64,000 bases of DNA from Oscillospiraceae bacterium (GCA_022787085.1 JALFVE010000047.1:1-64000); one strand, 5' to 3'; counted from the stretch's first letter, positions 16,978 through 27,243 are shown. Notes: generated by a model not told the origin, from the letters alone. Translations and numbers: made by a program.

Positions 16978-18156
16978 ATGTCTAAATTCCTTTTTACATC
17001 CGAATCCGTTACAGAGGGTCATCCCGACAAGATCTGCGACCAGATCTCCGACGCTGTTCTGGACGAGATACTTAAAAACGACCCTGCGGGCAGAGTTGCC
17101 TGCGAGACCTGCACCACTACCGGTCTTGTTATGTGCATGGGTGAAATTTCCACCACTTGCTATGTGGACATTCCCAAGATCGTGAGACAGGTGGTTATTG
17201 ACATCGGCTATGACCGTGCTAAATACGGCTTTGACGGTCACACCTGCTCGGTTGTCACATCTATTGACGAGCAGTCTCCCGATATTGCCATGGGCGTTGA
17301 CGAGGCTCTCGAATACAGAGACGGCTCACAGAAGGACGATTTCGACACGGGCGCAGGCGATCAGGGCATGATGTTCGGCTATGCCTGCACTGAGACTCCC
17401 GAGCTTATGCCCATGCCCATCTCCCTTGCTCACAAGCTTGCTAAGAAGCTCACCGAAGTGAGAAAGACAGGCGTTCTGCCCTATCTCCGCCCCGACGGAA
17501 AAACTCAGGTAACTGTTGAATATGAGGACAACAAGCCTGTGAGAGTTGATACTGTTGTCGTTTCCTCTCAGCACGCTCCCGAGGTTTCTCTTGACAAGAT
17601 AAGAGAGGATATTATCGAAAAGGTCATTAAGCCTGTTATTCCCGCTGAGCTGCTGGTTGACACCAAATATTTCGTTAATCCCACGGGAAGATTCGTTATC
17701 GGCGGTCCTCAGGGCGACAGCGGTCTTACGGGAAGAAAGATCATCGTTGATACATACGGCGGATATTCCCGTCACGGCGGCGGAGCCTTCTCGGGCAAGG
17801 ATCCCACTAAGGTTGACCGCAGCGCTGCTTATGCCGCAAGATATGTGGCTAAGAACATTGTTGCGGCTGGTCTTGCGGAAAGATGCGAGGTTGAGCTTGC
17901 TTATGCCATCGGTGTTGCAAAGCCTGTTTCCATTATGGTGGATTCCTTCGGCACAGGTAAGGTTTCCGATGAAAAGCTCAGCGAGGCTGTGGCAAAGGTA
18001 TTCGATCTCCGTCCTGCGGCTATCATCAAAACTCTTGAGCTGAGAAAGCCCCAGTACCGCCAGCTGGCGGCTTACGGTCACATGGGACGTGAGGACCTGG
18101 GTGTTGCTTGGGAGAGAACTGACAGGGTTGACGCTCTCCTTGAGGCTGTTAAGTAA
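16978..18156 (+). CDS. metK: S-adenosylmethionine synthetase
   Basis: A 392-residue enzyme that makes SAM from methionine and ATP. Signatures are all present: [14 protein letters not shown] at the N terminus, the ATP-binding hexapeptide region [12 protein letters not shown], the P-loop-like [18 protein letters not shown], and the conserved [18 protein letters not shown]. The ORF track begins 39 bp earlier inside the riboswitch terminator; the ATG at 16978 follows a perfect TGGAGG site and begins the standard [10 protein letters not shown]. It is controlled by the SAM-I riboswitch directly upstream and ends with its own terminator. Confidence 0.97.
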   Translation: MSKFLFTSESVTEGHPDKICDQISDAVLDEILKNDPAGRVACETCTTTGLVMCMGEISTTCYVDIPKIVRQVVIDIGYDRAKYGFDGHTCSVVTSIDEQSPDIAMGVDEALEYRDGSQKDDFDTGAGDQGMMFGYACTETPELMPMPISLAHKLAKKLTEVRKTGVLPYLRPDGKTQVTVEYEDNKPVRVDTVVVSSQHAPEVSLDKIREDIIEKVIKPVIPAELLVDTKYFVNPTGRFVIGGPQGDSGLTGRKIIVDTYGGYSRHGGGAFSGKDPTKVDRSAAYAARYVAKNIVAAGLAERCEVELAYAIGVAKPVSIMVDSFGTGKVSDEKLSEAVAKVFDLRPAAIIKTLELRKPQYRQLAAYGHMGREDLGVAWERTDRVDALLEAVK

Positions 18157-18170
18157 GAAGCTATAATATT

Positions 18171-18206
18171 ATGCCGCTTTTGACATTCGTTGAAAGCGGC
18201 ATTTTT
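18171..18206 (+). terminator. metK terminator
   Basis: ATGCCGCTTT and AAAGCGGCAT form a stem followed by TTTT, 15 bp past the metK stop. Confidence 0.8.
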
Positions 18207-18224
18207 ATGCTTCAAAACAAAAAT

Positions 18225-18255
18225 GCCTGTCGGGAAACGGCATTTCCCGACAGGC
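18225..18255 (-). terminator. glyQS terminator
   Basis: GCCTGTCGGGAAA and TTTCCCGACAGGC form a 13-bp perfect stem just past the minus-strand glycyl-tRNA synthetase stop. Confidence 0.8.
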
Positions 18256-18269
18256 AGAAATTTTATTTA

Positions 18270-19652
18270 TTAATACTCAAGCTTCTTGTCAATATAAGCA
18301 ATAAGCTCGTCTATCTTGACTCTTTCCTGAGCCATGGTGTCTCTGTCACGGACGGTTACGCAGCCGTCCTCAAGAGTATCGAAATCGTAGGTGATGCAGA
18401 AGGGTGTGCCTATCTCGTCCTGACGGCGGTAGCGCTTACCGATCTGACCTGCCTCGTCATACTCAACGTTCCACTTCTTGGCAAGCTTGGTGTAAAGCTC
18501 GATTGCAGGATCCTTGAGCTTCTTTGTAAGAGGAAGAACTGCTGCCTTGACGGGTGCAAGTGCAGGGTGGAGGTGCATAACGGTTCTTACGTCCGACTTG
18601 TCGCCCTCGCCGATCTCCTCCTCATCGTATGCCTCGCAGACGATGGTGAGGAAAAGTCTCTCAACGCCGAGAGATGGCTCGATAACGTAGGGAACATACT
18701 TCTCGTTTGTCTCGGGATCGAAATATTCCATGGATTTGCCGCTTGTTTTCATATGCTGAGTGAGGTCATAATCCGTTCTGTCGGCAATGCCCCAAAGCTC
18801 GCCCCAGCCGAAGGGGAAGAGATACTCAAAGTCTGTTGTTGCCACGGAGTAGAAGCAAAGCTCCTCGGGGGAGTGGTCACGCAGTCTCAGGTGCTCCTCG
18901 CTGATGCCCAGACCTAAAAGGAAGTCTTTGCAGTAGCTTCTCCAATACTCGAACCACTCAAGGTCTGTGCCGGGCTTGCAGAAGAACTCAAGCTCCATCT
19001 GCTCGAACTCTCTTACACGGAAGATAAAGTTGCCGGGGGTGATCTCATTTCTGAAGGATTTGCCCACCTGTCCGACGCCGAAGGGAACCTTTTTGCGGGT
19101 TGTTCTCTGGATATTGTTGAAGTTTACGAAAATACCCTGAGCGGTCTCGGGACGGAGATAGAGCTCTGCCTTGGAATCCTCCGTTACGCCCTGGAAGGTC
19201 TTGAACATGAGATTAAACTGACGGATAGATGTGAAATTCTTCTTTCCGCAGTTGGGGCACTTGATATCGTGCTGCTCGATGAAATCTGCCATCTGGTCAT
19301 TTGTCCAGCCTGCGGGATTTGCATCGGACTGGCTTTCGATAAGCTGATCGGCACGATGACGGGTCTTGCATTCCTTGCAGTCCATGAGAGGATCGGAGAA
19401 GCCGCCGATATGTCCCGATGCTACCCATGTCTGGGGATTCATAAGAATTGCAGAGTCAAGTCCCACATTATAGGGGCTTTCCTGTACGAATTTCTTGAGC
19501 CATGCCTTTTTGATATTGTTTTTAAGCTCAACGCCCAGAGGTCCGTAATCCCATGTATTTGCAAGACCGCCGTAGATCTCGCTGCCGGGGTAAACAAAGC
19601 CTCTGCCCTTACAGAGAGCCACTATTTTATCCATTGTTTTTTCTGCTGCCAT
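18270..19652 (-). CDS. glyQS: Glycyl-tRNA synthetase, single-chain alpha2 type
   Basis: A 460-residue class II synthetase that charges tRNA-Gly. Visible elements are the N-terminal [27 protein letters not shown] (motif 1 region), a short zinc-knuckle-like stretch (CKECKTRH and CPNCGKKNF), motif 2 [25 protein letters not shown], motif 3 [10 protein letters not shown], and a C-terminal anticodon-binding domain. This is the eukaryal/archaeal-like form common in Firmicutes, not the alpha2-beta2 form. The ORF track adds 11 codons; the ATG at 19652 has an AAGGTGG site upstream, while the longer start has none. No T-box is visible upstream. Confidence 0.95.
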   Translation of the reverse strand: MAAEKTMDKIVALCKGRGFVYPGSEIYGGLANTWDYGPLGVELKNNIKKAWLKKFVQESPYNVGLDSAILMNPQTWVASGHIGGFSDPLMDCKECKTRHRADQLIESQSDANPAGWTNDQMADFIEQHDIKCPNCGKKNFTSIRQFNLMFKTFQGVTEDSKAELYLRPETAQGIFVNFNNIQRTTRKKVPFGVGQVGKSFRNEITPGNFIFRVREFEQMELEFFCKPGTDLEWFEYWRSYCKDFLLGLGISEEHLRLRDHSPEELCFYSVATTDFEYLFPFGWGELWGIADRTDYDLTQHMKTSGKSMEYFDPETNEKYVPYVIEPSLGVERLFLTIVCEAYDEEEIGEGDKSDVRTVMHLHPALAPVKAAVLPLTKKLKDPAIELYTKLAKKWNVEYDEAGQIGKRYRRQDEIGTPFCITYDFDTLEDGCVTVRDRDTMAQERVKIDELIAYIDKKLEY

Positions 19653-19774
19653 AAAGCTATACCACCTTTTATACTTTCTTGCCATTAAGACAATTTATAT
19701 CAATAGTTATATCTATTATATTCCATATGAGAGCGGTTGTCAAGTGATTTTCGGGGGCTTTACATAATTTTGGA

Positions 19775-20446
19775 CTATTCTCCCGCTTTCGGCGGCAGGG
19801 CTATGAGGAATTTTATCTTCTTGCCCTCGTTTGCAAACATTCTTTCATGCTCGGTGATGAGATTGTCGGGGAGATTTTCGGCGTGGAGATCTCTCGTGAT
19901 ATAGGTTATCTCCCAGCCGCATTCTTTGAAATATTCCACCGAATCCTCGAATAACTCGTCATCGTCTGTCTTGAAGCGCAGCTCGCCCCCGGGTTTCAAT
20001 ATATTTTTATACTGCTCCAGCTGCCTTGGGTGGGTCAGGCGGCGTTTGTTATGCTTGCCTCTGTTCCACGGGTTGCAGAAATTGATATATATGCGGTCAA
20101 CGGTATCGGTTTCCGCAAACAGCTGTGAGATATTTACGATATTCATTCTCAGCAGGATAACATTGTCATGGGTGCGGTCAACGGCTGCAAACATACTCTC
20201 CACCGTTCGTCTGCCCACTGCAAGGATATCTGCCTTGATATCGGCTGCTATTATATTTATATCGGGATATTTGAGAGCGTGCTGGGCGGCAAATACTCCC
20301 TTGCCGCAGCCCAGCTCCAGATACAGCGGTCTGGAATTATCCCCGAAGGCTTCGTGCCATTTTCCCTTCATTTCCTCGGCATTGTCTATGTAATAGGGGC
20401 AGGCATCCAGCTCGGGACGTGCCCATTTTTTCCTTCTTATCCTCAT
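19775..20446 (-). CDS. trmB: tRNA (guanine-46-N7)-methyltransferase
   Basis: A 223-residue SAM-dependent enzyme that methylates G46 in the tRNA variable loop. The Rossmann motif LYLELGCGKGVFAA, the ADIKAD acidic strand end, and the family signature around INFCNPWNRGKHNKRRL (usual form DPWPKxRHxKRRL) are clear. It is the last gene of a minus-strand group after the FMN-binding protein gene, with a 13-bp gap, so the three genes are probably one operon; two of them concern RNA methylation. Confidence 0.93.
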   Translation of the reverse strand: MRIRRKKWARPELDACPYYIDNAEEMKGKWHEAFGDNSRPLYLELGCGKGVFAAQHALKYPDINIIAADIKADILAVGRRTVESMFAAVDRTHDNVILLRMNIVNISQLFAETDTVDRIYINFCNPWNRGKHNKRRLTHPRQLEQYKNILKPGGELRFKTDDDELFEDSVEYFKECGWEITYITRDLHAENLPDNLITEHERMFANEGKKIKFLIALPPKAGE

Positions 20447-20459
20447 TTTGCTTTTCCTT

Positions 20460-20936
20460 TCAGTTTTTTGTTATCCTTGCCTTGGCGGTTATCTCCGAAA
20501 CATAAACGGCACAGACGGACACTCCCTCAAGGTCTTTGTCCTCAAAGGCGAAATCAAGCCCCGTCTGATGTTTCATAAGCAGGGAAAGAGCGTGCTTTTT
20601 TTCGGCGCTGTCCGTTAATATTTTTGCTGTGCCCTGCCCCATTACGCTTTTGTAATCACAGCTGTAGCCGCAGGCTTTTTCTGCTTCGGTTATCTCTCCG
20701 CCGTTGTCGATCTCGATGAACACATTGGGATTTTTGCTTATTATGTCAAGGCGCTTTCCCTTTTCGGCACAGTGGAAAAAGAATGTAAATCCATTTTCCG
20801 TGTGCTCATAGCCGAAATTTACGGGGGTCACATAGGGGATATTGTCAAGGCACATTCCGAGATGCATTACCTTACATTCGCTCAGTATTTGAATTATGCT
20901 GTCCGTATCGGTTATTTCACGGTCTTTTCTTCTCAT
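20460..20936 (-). CDS. Pyridoxamine 5'-phosphate oxidase-like FMN-binding protein
   Basis: A 158-residue split-barrel flavin-binding protein of the NimA-like subgroup. The start MRRKDREITDTDSI and the strand HLGMCLDNIPYVTPVNFGYE are typical, with FFHCAEKGKRLDII contacting the FMN phosphate. Members reduce small molecules (some confer nitroimidazole resistance), but substrate is not predictable. Its ATG directly abuts the stop codon of the upstream methyltransferase, indicating cotranslation. Confidence 0.85.
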   Translation of the reverse strand: MRRKDREITDTDSIIQILSECKVMHLGMCLDNIPYVTPVNFGYEHTENGFTFFFHCAEKGKRLDIISKNPNVFIEIDNGGEITEAEKACGYSCDYKSVMGQGTAKILTDSAEKKHALSLLMKHQTGLDFAFEDKDLEGVSVCAVYVSEITAKARITKN

Positions 20937-21764
20937 TTATCTCACCCTCAGCTCCCAGAATGCCACCGCTCCTGCGGCTGCCACATTTAATGAATCAACT
21001 CCGTGGGACATGGGTATCTTAACGGTATAATCACATTTTGCGATGGTTTCCTTTGACAGCCCGTCACCCTCGGCTCCAAGTACTATTGCAAGACGTTCCT
21101 CCGATTTCAGAACAGGATCGTCTATGCTGACGGAATTGTCCGAAAGAGCCATGGCGGCGGTCTTGAAGCCCATGGCGCGGAGCTTGTCCGTTCCGTTTTT
21201 CGTCCAGTCGGCGGGGATATTGCCTATTCTCGTCCATGGCACCTGAAGTATTGTCCCCATGCTCACTCTCACCGCTCTTCTGCACAAAGGATCGCAGCAG
21301 GAGGGGGTTATGAGCACTGCGTCAATGTTCAGCGCTGCCGCCGAGCGAAATATTGCTCCGATATTGGTGGAATCCATTATATCCTCAAGCACGGCGATAC
21401 GCCTTGCGTTTTTGCATATTTCCTCGGGGGAGGGGAGAATGGGTCTTCTCATTGCGCAAAGCACCCCTCTTGTCAGCTCGAAGCCCGCAAGCTGTGCAAG
21501 GACGCTCCTTTCGGCGGTATAGACGGGGATATCTCCGCAGCGCTCTATTATTTCCTTTCCCTGCCCTTCTATATGCTTAGGCTCCATCAGCAGGGATACA
21601 GGCTCATAGCCCTCGTTCAGCGCAAGGTCTATTACCTTGGGGCTTTCTGCTATGAATATCCCCTTTTCGGGCTCAAGACGGTTTCTGAGCTGTGCCTCGG
21701 TGAGCCTTGAAAACACGCTTACTCCTTCTTCGGACAGGTCTGAAACGTGGATTATATTCGGCAT
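20937..21764 (-). CDS. TrmH/SpoU-family RNA 2'-O-methyltransferase
   Basis: A 275-residue SPOUT methyltransferase. A substrate-binding N-terminal domain (about 1-105) contains RLEPEKGIFIAESPKVI, and the trefoil-knot domain carries motif 1 DIMDSTNIGAIFRSAAALNIDAV, motif 2 IVLGAEGDGLS, and motif 3 IPMSHGVDSLNVAAAGAVAFWE. These predict 2'-O-methylation of ribose in rRNA or tRNA. The ORF track starts 35 codons earlier in non-coding sequence; the ATG at 21764 follows AAGGAG. It is first in an apparent operon with the FMN-binding protein and trmB. Confidence 0.92.
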   Translation of the reverse strand: MPNIIHVSDLSEEGVSVFSRLTEAQLRNRLEPEKGIFIAESPKVIDLALNEGYEPVSLLMEPKHIEGQGKEIIERCGDIPVYTAERSVLAQLAGFELTRGVLCAMRRPILPSPEEICKNARRIAVLEDIMDSTNIGAIFRSAAALNIDAVLITPSCCDPLCRRAVRVSMGTILQVPWTRIGNIPADWTKNGTDKLRAMGFKTAAMALSDNSVSIDDPVLKSEERLAIVLGAEGDGLSKETIAKCDYTVKIPMSHGVDSLNVAAAGAVAFWELRVR

Positions 21765-21856
21765 TTTTTGATTCTCCTTGAGATGATTCTTGGTTCTATT
21801 ATACCATATCAACAATAAAATTGCAAAATATTTTATGCCCATTTTTTCAAAACCTG

Positions 21857-21885
21857 TTGAAATGCACAAATAAATATGTTATAAT
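21857..21885 (+). promoter_or_regulatory. pyrE promoter
   Basis: TTGAAA and TATAAT with 17-bp spacing, about 65 bp before the pyrE start. No PyrR box or other pyrimidine attenuator is obvious in the leader. Confidence 0.7.
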
Positions 21886-21952
21886 TATTTCATATATATG
21901 ACTATTGATGTTTGCGGGCCTTCTGCAAATATCTGAAAGGAATCTTGTTACT

Positions 21953-22612
21953 ATGAGCTATAAAAACGAATTCATTAAATTCATGGCGGACTGCGGCGTG
22001 CTTACCTTCGGGGATTTCACCCTGAAAAGCGGCAGAAAGGCGCCTTATTTCATCAATACGGGAAATTACAACACAGGCGCTCAGCTTGCCCGTCTGGGCG
22101 GCTTCTATGCCGACTGCATCAAGGAAAACGGCATTGAGGCGGAGTGCCTTTTCGGTCCTGCATACAAGGGCATCCCTCTCGCTTCCTGCGCTGCTATGGC
22201 TTTAGCTCAGAAATATAACATGGATGTGGGCTTTTGCTTTGACCGCAAGGAGGCAAAAGATCACGGCGAGGGCGGTCTGTTCGTGGGCAGACAGCCTAAA
22301 AAAGGCGAGAAGGTCGTTATCATCGAGGATGTTATGACATCGGGCAAGGCGCTTAAAGAAGTATATCCCAAGCTCAAGGACGCTGCCGACGTGGACATCA
22401 CTGCCATGGTCATTACTGTTGACAGAATGGAAAAGGCTCTGGATTCCGAGCTTTCCGCTGTGGGACAGGCTTATAAGGATTACGGCATAAAGGTTTATTC
22501 CATTGTCAATATAAATGACATCATCTCTGCCATCGAGGAGGGCGTTATCGACGGAAAGGAATACCTTGAGAAGATGAAGGAATACCGCAGCGCTTACGGA
22601 GTAAATTTATAA
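21953..22612 (+). CDS. pyrE: Orotate phosphoribosyltransferase
   Basis: A 219-residue enzyme that makes OMP from orotate and PRPP in pyrimidine synthesis. The PRPP-binding motif is VVIIEDVMTSGKALKEV, and substrate elements include LKSGRKAPYFINTG and FGPAYKGIPLA. The ORF track is 16 codons longer; the ATG at 21953 begins the family-typical N terminus after GAAAGGA. It stands apart from other pyr genes. The downstream unknown gene is 43 bp away on the same strand and may be co-transcribed. Confidence 0.95.
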   Translation: MSYKNEFIKFMADCGVLTFGDFTLKSGRKAPYFINTGNYNTGAQLARLGGFYADCIKENGIEAECLFGPAYKGIPLASCAAMALAQKYNMDVGFCFDRKEAKDHGEGGLFVGRQPKKGEKVVIIEDVMTSGKALKEVYPKLKDAADVDITAMVITVDRMEKALDSELSAVGQAYKDYGIKVYSIVNINDIISAIEEGVIDGKEYLEKMKEYRSAYGVNL

Positions 22613-22655
22613 TAGTATTATATACCAATTTAATTCAGAAAGGACTGTCTTACCA

Positions 22656-24191
22656 ATGAGCGTACGTTTTGATCTTACCACCATCGCACCCGAGCTTATG
22701 GACGCTGTTATCTACATGGATAACTCTCCCGCATATGCTGCCTTCAAAGAGGAGATCGAGGCTATTCTTGCGGATTTCAATGCTACGGGGCATCTTTCCT
22801 CCGCTTGGAAGGTTGACGAGAAGGAGCTTACCGCTAAGTCCGAGGATACTCTGAAAAATATGCACCGTGCTTATCTCGTCTGGTCTTACAGCGAGGAAAA
22901 GAAGAACGGCGTTGACCCCGACTGCAGCTGCCACACCATGGGCAAGCTTTTCTTCAAGTCAAATGCTGAGGTCATCAAGGCAGTTAACGGCGGCGAGGAG
23001 ACTGTTGCTCCCAAGAATGCCATCAACGTTATCGAGGGCTTCAAGGCACAGATAAATTCCGACCCCGCCCTTTTTGAAAGCATTAAGGATTTCTTTAAGA
23101 AATACATTTACGGCTATTTCTTCAATTTCCTCTCCGAGGCTAAGATAATGAAGAAATATGCGGAAATGCTCGCTTATCTGGGTGTTATGTCCAACAAGAT
23201 ACCCACAAGCGTTTCCGAGCAGCAGAAGGTGCTTCCCAAAATGGCTCTTCTCCTTTCAAACGATCGCTTCAAGTATTTAAACGGCTTCGTTCCCAAGTCT
23301 CTTATGCTGGACATAATCTTTGACAGGATCGAGTTTGCCACCCTTTCTCCCGAGGAGACTGCTCTTGTTAAGGAGAGGATTATCACATTTATCACAAATA
23401 AGTACAGGACCGACAAGGAGGACAATGTTGAGCTTCTGAGCGATGATGTTACCGCTTCCTTTGCTTCGGATTATTTCGCTAAATACATAAACGTTCCCGA
23501 GTTCTGCGAGGGGCTTTACAGAAAGTGCGCCAGCGGCGTAAGGACCTTTCTTGACTGCGACCGTGACGACACGGGCGATTACAGCGCTGCCAAGCTCACC
23601 GAGCTTACAAGCGCAAAGTGCCTTACCGATTATGACAGCTTCTACACCACCGAAAAGGCTCCCTGCAATGACACTTCTCTCGGCGGCACCGATCTTTGCT
23701 GGAGATATCCCATTATTTTCAAGGACGCTTCGGATTTCTACTTTGCACCCGTTTACGAGGAGCTTATCTATCCCGTTCTTGACAAGGATATTTACCGGAG
23801 CGTTCCCGAGGGCGAGATACCTTACGGCATTTTCCCCTTTGCGGACGAGGCTTTCAAGACAAATGCCATCCGCACCGCAGCAGGTATTTCCGATACCTCT
23901 CTCTCCGTCAGAAAGGACAGAATTGCGGTTCTCGAGCAGCTCAAGAGACTCAGCAGCGATACATCCAGCTCCCCCAGAGACAGAAAGATGCTTATGCTTG
24001 AGCAGACTCTCTGCCTTGTTTCGGGCAACTGCAGTGAGGCTAAGTACAAGGCTCTTATCACCGAGAATGTTTTCGGAACCGATCTTTACGAGGAATACAT
24101 CCGCTACAGGATGGACCTCCTTGTTAACAAGGCGCTTACGGGTCTTGAGTCCAAGAAGGTGCTTCTGGACGAGATAAACAAGATAGGCTGA
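22656..24191 (+). CDS. Unknown cytoplasmic protein, 511 residues
   Basis: I do not recognise a family. The protein is soluble, with no signal peptide and no membrane segment, and appears mostly alpha-helical in the first 300 residues, with hydrophobic/charged alternation. A Cys-containing segment (CSCHTMGKLFF) near residue 90 and a mixed region around 340-420 are the only distinctive parts. It has a clear ribosome site (GAAAGGA) and codon use like its neighbours. It follows pyrE on the same strand and is closed by a strong terminator, so the two may form one transcript. Confidence 0.7.
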   Translation: MSVRFDLTTIAPELMDAVIYMDNSPAYAAFKEEIEAILADFNATGHLSSAWKVDEKELTAKSEDTLKNMHRAYLVWSYSEEKKNGVDPDCSCHTMGKLFFKSNAEVIKAVNGGEETVAPKNAINVIEGFKAQINSDPALFESIKDFFKKYIYGYFFNFLSEAKIMKKYAEMLAYLGVMSNKIPTSVSEQQKVLPKMALLLSNDRFKYLNGFVPKSLMLDIIFDRIEFATLSPEETALVKERIITFITNKYRTDKEDNVELLSDDVTASFASDYFAKYINVPEFCEGLYRKCASGVRTFLDCDRDDTGDYSAAKLTELTSAKCLTDYDSFYTTEKAPCNDTSLGGTDLCWRYPIIFKDASDFYFAPVYEELIYPVLDKDIYRSVPEGEIPYGIFPFADEAFKTNAIRTAAGISDTSLSVRKDRIAVLEQLKRLSSDTSSSPRDRKMLMLEQTLCLVSGNCSEAKYKALITENVFGTDLYEEYIRYRMDLLVNKALTGLESKKVLLDEINKIG

Positions 24192-24205
24192 GTTTGATCG
24201 TTATT

Positions 24206-24241
24206 AAGCGGGACTGCTGTATTTATGCAGCTGTCCCGCTT
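24206..24241 (+). terminator. Bidirectional terminator between the unknown gene and AraC gene
   Basis: AAGCGGGACTGCTG and CAGCTGTCCCGCTT form a 14-bp stem with one mismatch and A/T-rich flanks on both sides, serving the two convergent genes. Confidence 0.8.
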
Positions 24242-24246
24242 ATTTT

Positions 24247-25113
24247 TCAGCCCTGCTCAAATTTTTTCCTGTATTCGGTGGGAGAGCAGCCTGTTATTCT
24301 TTTGAACTGCCTGTTGAAATTGGATATATTTGAATATCCGCAGCCGAATGCTATTTCCAGAATATTCTTTTTTGTGCCGATAAGCGCCCTGCACGCCTTG
24401 TCTATCCTGAAATGGGAGATATATTCCACTGCGCTCAGTCCCACCTGCTTTCGAAAGCGATTCATAAAATAGCTTTCGCTCAGATGAACCGAGGCGGCAA
24501 GCTGACCGATGGTAATTGTCTCGTTGAAATGCTCCGCAATGTATTCAAGAGCGGGGCGTATCTCGCTGCCCGATACGCTGATATGCGGCTCCCTCTCCGC
24601 TTCCTCTTCAAGCAGCCAGAAAAGCCTTAACATCTCGCTGCGCATAAGCATATCAAGCCTTGGGGAATCACCCTTGGCACATGAAAAGATATTTTCTGTG
24701 GTGACAGCAAGCTCCGAATAATAATGATGCTGAGGGGTTATCCGTATGGGCAGTCTCATGCTGCCGTCTGTAAGGGGCTTGATACATTCGTTTATAAACC
24801 TGTCCGAAGCCTGACCGCCGAAAAGCTCATGGCTGAAAACAAGGGTATCATACACCTGTCGGGTGTCGGGGCAGGGGTATATCGAGTGCAGAACATTTGG
24901 CTGAGTGATGATAATGTCTCCCGCTGAGGAGGTGAATTTTTCCTCACCGCAGATAAATTCGGCAGAGCCTTCACGGATATAGCTTATTTCAAATTCGCTG
25001 TGCCAGTGCATGGGAACGCAGCTGAAATGATCGGGAATTGCACATTCGTAATAGCTGAAGGGCTTTATATCCGAGCTGTGGATGCGGTTTTCTCTGGAAT
25101 CCATATTATTCAT
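24247..25113 (-). CDS. AraC-family regulator, probably of the GH31 gene
   Basis: A 288-residue regulator. The N-terminal part is a cupin sugar-sensing domain (MHWHSEFEISYIREGSAEF, GDIIITQPNVLHSI), and about 185-285 is the two-HTH AraC domain (TIGQLAASVHLSESYFMNRFRK, AFGCGYSNISNFNRQFKRITGCSPTEYRKKF). It is divergent from the GH31 glycosidase across a 132-bp intergenic region, the standard arrangement for an activator that responds to the sugar released by the enzyme. Exact inducer is unknown. Confidence 0.9.
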   Translation of the reverse strand: MNNMDSRENRIHSSDIKPFSYYECAIPDHFSCVPMHWHSEFEISYIREGSAEFICGEEKFTSSAGDIIITQPNVLHSIYPCPDTRQVYDTLVFSHELFGGQASDRFINECIKPLTDGSMRLPIRITPQHHYYSELAVTTENIFSCAKGDSPRLDMLMRSEMLRLFWLLEEEAEREPHISVSGSEIRPALEYIAEHFNETITIGQLAASVHLSESYFMNRFRKQVGLSAVEYISHFRIDKACRALIGTKKNILEIAFGCGYSNISNFNRQFKRITGCSPTEYRKKFEQG

Positions 25114-25245
25114 GCAAGCGCCTCCCTAAAATAGGATAGTATCAGGATTTGGTAGAATATCAATAGATTTTAATGCTGTTTTATAGTATTATATCATATA
25201 GAAGCTGAAATTGCAATGACCCTTCTGAAAGGACGTGCTGTTATT

Positions 25246-27231
25246 ATGATAAAAAAATTTGTTTACGGCAACCCCATCCCCACCGACGCTGTTATAAAGA
25301 ATATTCCTGTATCCGAGGATATGCTGCCGTTTTTTGAGACGGACAATAAGGGCGGATTTACCTATAAATTTGCCGAAAATGACATTGTTTACGGACTTGG
25401 AGAGCAGATTCGTGGCATTAACAAGCGGGGCTGGCAGTATGTCAGCTGGAATTACGACAATCCCAATCACCATGAGGATACCTGCTCGCTTTACGGCTCA
25501 CATAATTTTATTATCATCAGCGGAGATATGACCTTCGGCGCATTTTTTGACTATGCGGGAAAAATGGAATTTGACATCGGCTACACTAAAAGAAGCGAAA
25601 TGAAGATCAAGGCAGAAAAAAATGACCTGATAGTTTACATTATCACAGGGGAAAACGAAAAGGATATTGTCAGGCAGTTCAGGCAGCTTATCGGCAGAAG
25701 CTATATCCCTCCTTTCTGGGCATTCGGCTACGGACAGAGCCGCTGGGGATACAGAAATGAACAGGATATCCGCACCGTTGCGGAGAAATACAAGGCTGCG
25801 GGCATACCTCTTGACAGCATTTATATGGATATCGACTATATGGAGCGATACAAGGATTTCACCGTTGACAAGGAGCGCTTCCCCGACCTTGAAGGGCTTG
25901 TGAGCGACATGAAGGCACAGGGCATCCGACTTGTTCCTATCATTGACGCTGGCGTTAAGATAGAGGAGGGCTATGACGTTTACGAGGAAGGCGTAAAGAA
26001 TAATTTCTTCTGCAAAAATGCCGACGGAGGAGATTTTGTGGGAGCGGTATGGCCGGGACGTGTTCATTTCCCCGACTTTTTGCAGCCCGAGGCAAGAGAC
26101 TGGTTCGGCAAAAAATATTCCGCACTTACAAAGCTTGGAATTGAGGGCTTCTGGAACGATATGAACGAGCCTGCCATCTTCTACACAGAGGACAGGCTGG
26201 CGGACACCTGCGCCGAGATAGAAAAGCTCACCTCGGGAAATATGGGTATAAACGAGTATTTCGCATTTACGGGAATGGTTGCGGGGCTTAACGGCAATAT
26301 TGGCGATTATGATAAATTCTATCATAACATAAACGGTCATATGGTAAAGCACAGCGAGGTGCACAACCTTTACGGAATGAATATGACCCGCTCCGCATAT
26401 GAGGCTCTCAGGGAAATTTGTCCCGAAAAGAGGACGTTATTCTTCTCCCGTTCGTCCTATATCGGCGCTCACCGCTTCGGCGGCATCTGGCAGGGGGACA
26501 ATAAATCCTGGTGGTCACATATTCTTCAGTCCATGCAGCAGCTTCCCGCACTTAACATGGCAGGCTTTCTCTATACAGGCTCGGACACGGGAGGCTTCGG
26601 CTGCGATACCACCGAGGACCTTATGCTCCGCTGGCTTGAGTATTCTGTCTTTACGCCTCTTTTCAGAAATCATTCCGCCGACGGCACGCGCTTTCAGGAG
26701 CTTTACCGCTTTGATAATGTAAATGCTGCCGCAGAGATGATAAGGATAAGATATTGCCTTATCCCCTATCTTTACAGCGAGTTTTTAAAGGCGGCGCTGA
26801 ATGATGAAATGATGTTTAAGCCCCTTGCCTTTGATTTTCCGTGTGACGATATGGCAAGGCAGACAGATGATCAGCTCCTTCTCGGAAACGAGCTTATGAT
26901 AGCTCCCGTTTACAAGCAGAACGCTCTTGGACGGTATGTATATCTCCCCGAGGAAATGATGCTTGTCAGAATGAAGTCCTGTGATAAATATGAAACAAAG
27001 GTGCTTCCCAAGGGGCATCATTATGTGGATATAGCCCTTGACGAGCTTGTGTTCTTCATCCGTTACAACAAAGCCATTCCCTTCGGAAATGCTGCGGAAA
27101 ATACCTCGGAGATCGACATGGGCGCAGTTAAGCTCATGGGATATCCGTGCAGCTCCTATGAGCTTTATTCCGATAACGGATATTCTCCCGCCCCCGAGGA
27201 CAGCCTCAGTATTTCGGAAATTCGGGCATAA
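25246..27231 (+). CDS. Glycoside hydrolase family 31 (alpha-glucosidase/alpha-xylosidase type)
   Basis: A 661-residue cytoplasmic retaining glycosidase (no signal peptide). The N-terminal beta domain leads into the (beta/alpha)8 barrel: PPFWAFGYGQSRWGY, IDYMERYKDFTVD, the catalytic nucleophile Asp in GFWNDMNEPAIF, FSRSSYIGAHRFGGIWQGDN, and the acid/base Asp in RNHSADGTRFQE. These predict release of alpha-linked glucose or xylose from imported oligosaccharides. The ATG at 25246 (MIKKFVYG) is preferred over 25216, as an AAAGGA lies between them. Which alpha-linkage is cut cannot be told. Confidence 0.9.
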   Translation: MIKKFVYGNPIPTDAVIKNIPVSEDMLPFFETDNKGGFTYKFAENDIVYGLGEQIRGINKRGWQYVSWNYDNPNHHEDTCSLYGSHNFIIISGDMTFGAFFDYAGKMEFDIGYTKRSEMKIKAEKNDLIVYIITGENEKDIVRQFRQLIGRSYIPPFWAFGYGQSRWGYRNEQDIRTVAEKYKAAGIPLDSIYMDIDYMERYKDFTVDKERFPDLEGLVSDMKAQGIRLVPIIDAGVKIEEGYDVYEEGVKNNFFCKNADGGDFVGAVWPGRVHFPDFLQPEARDWFGKKYSALTKLGIEGFWNDMNEPAIFYTEDRLADTCAEIEKLTSGNMGINEYFAFTGMVAGLNGNIGDYDKFYHNINGHMVKHSEVHNLYGMNMTRSAYEALREICPEKRTLFFSRSSYIGAHRFGGIWQGDNKSWWSHILQSMQQLPALNMAGFLYTGSDTGGFGCDTTEDLMLRWLEYSVFTPLFRNHSADGTRFQELYRFDNVNAAAEMIRIRYCLIPYLYSEFLKAALNDEMMFKPLAFDFPCDDMARQTDDQLLLGNELMIAPVYKQNALGRYVYLPEEMMLVRMKSCDKYETKVLPKGHHYVDIALDELVFFIRYNKAIPFGNAAENTSEIDMGAVKLMGYPCSSYELYSDNGYSPAPEDSLSISEIRA

Positions 27232-27243
27232 TTATATAAAAAA

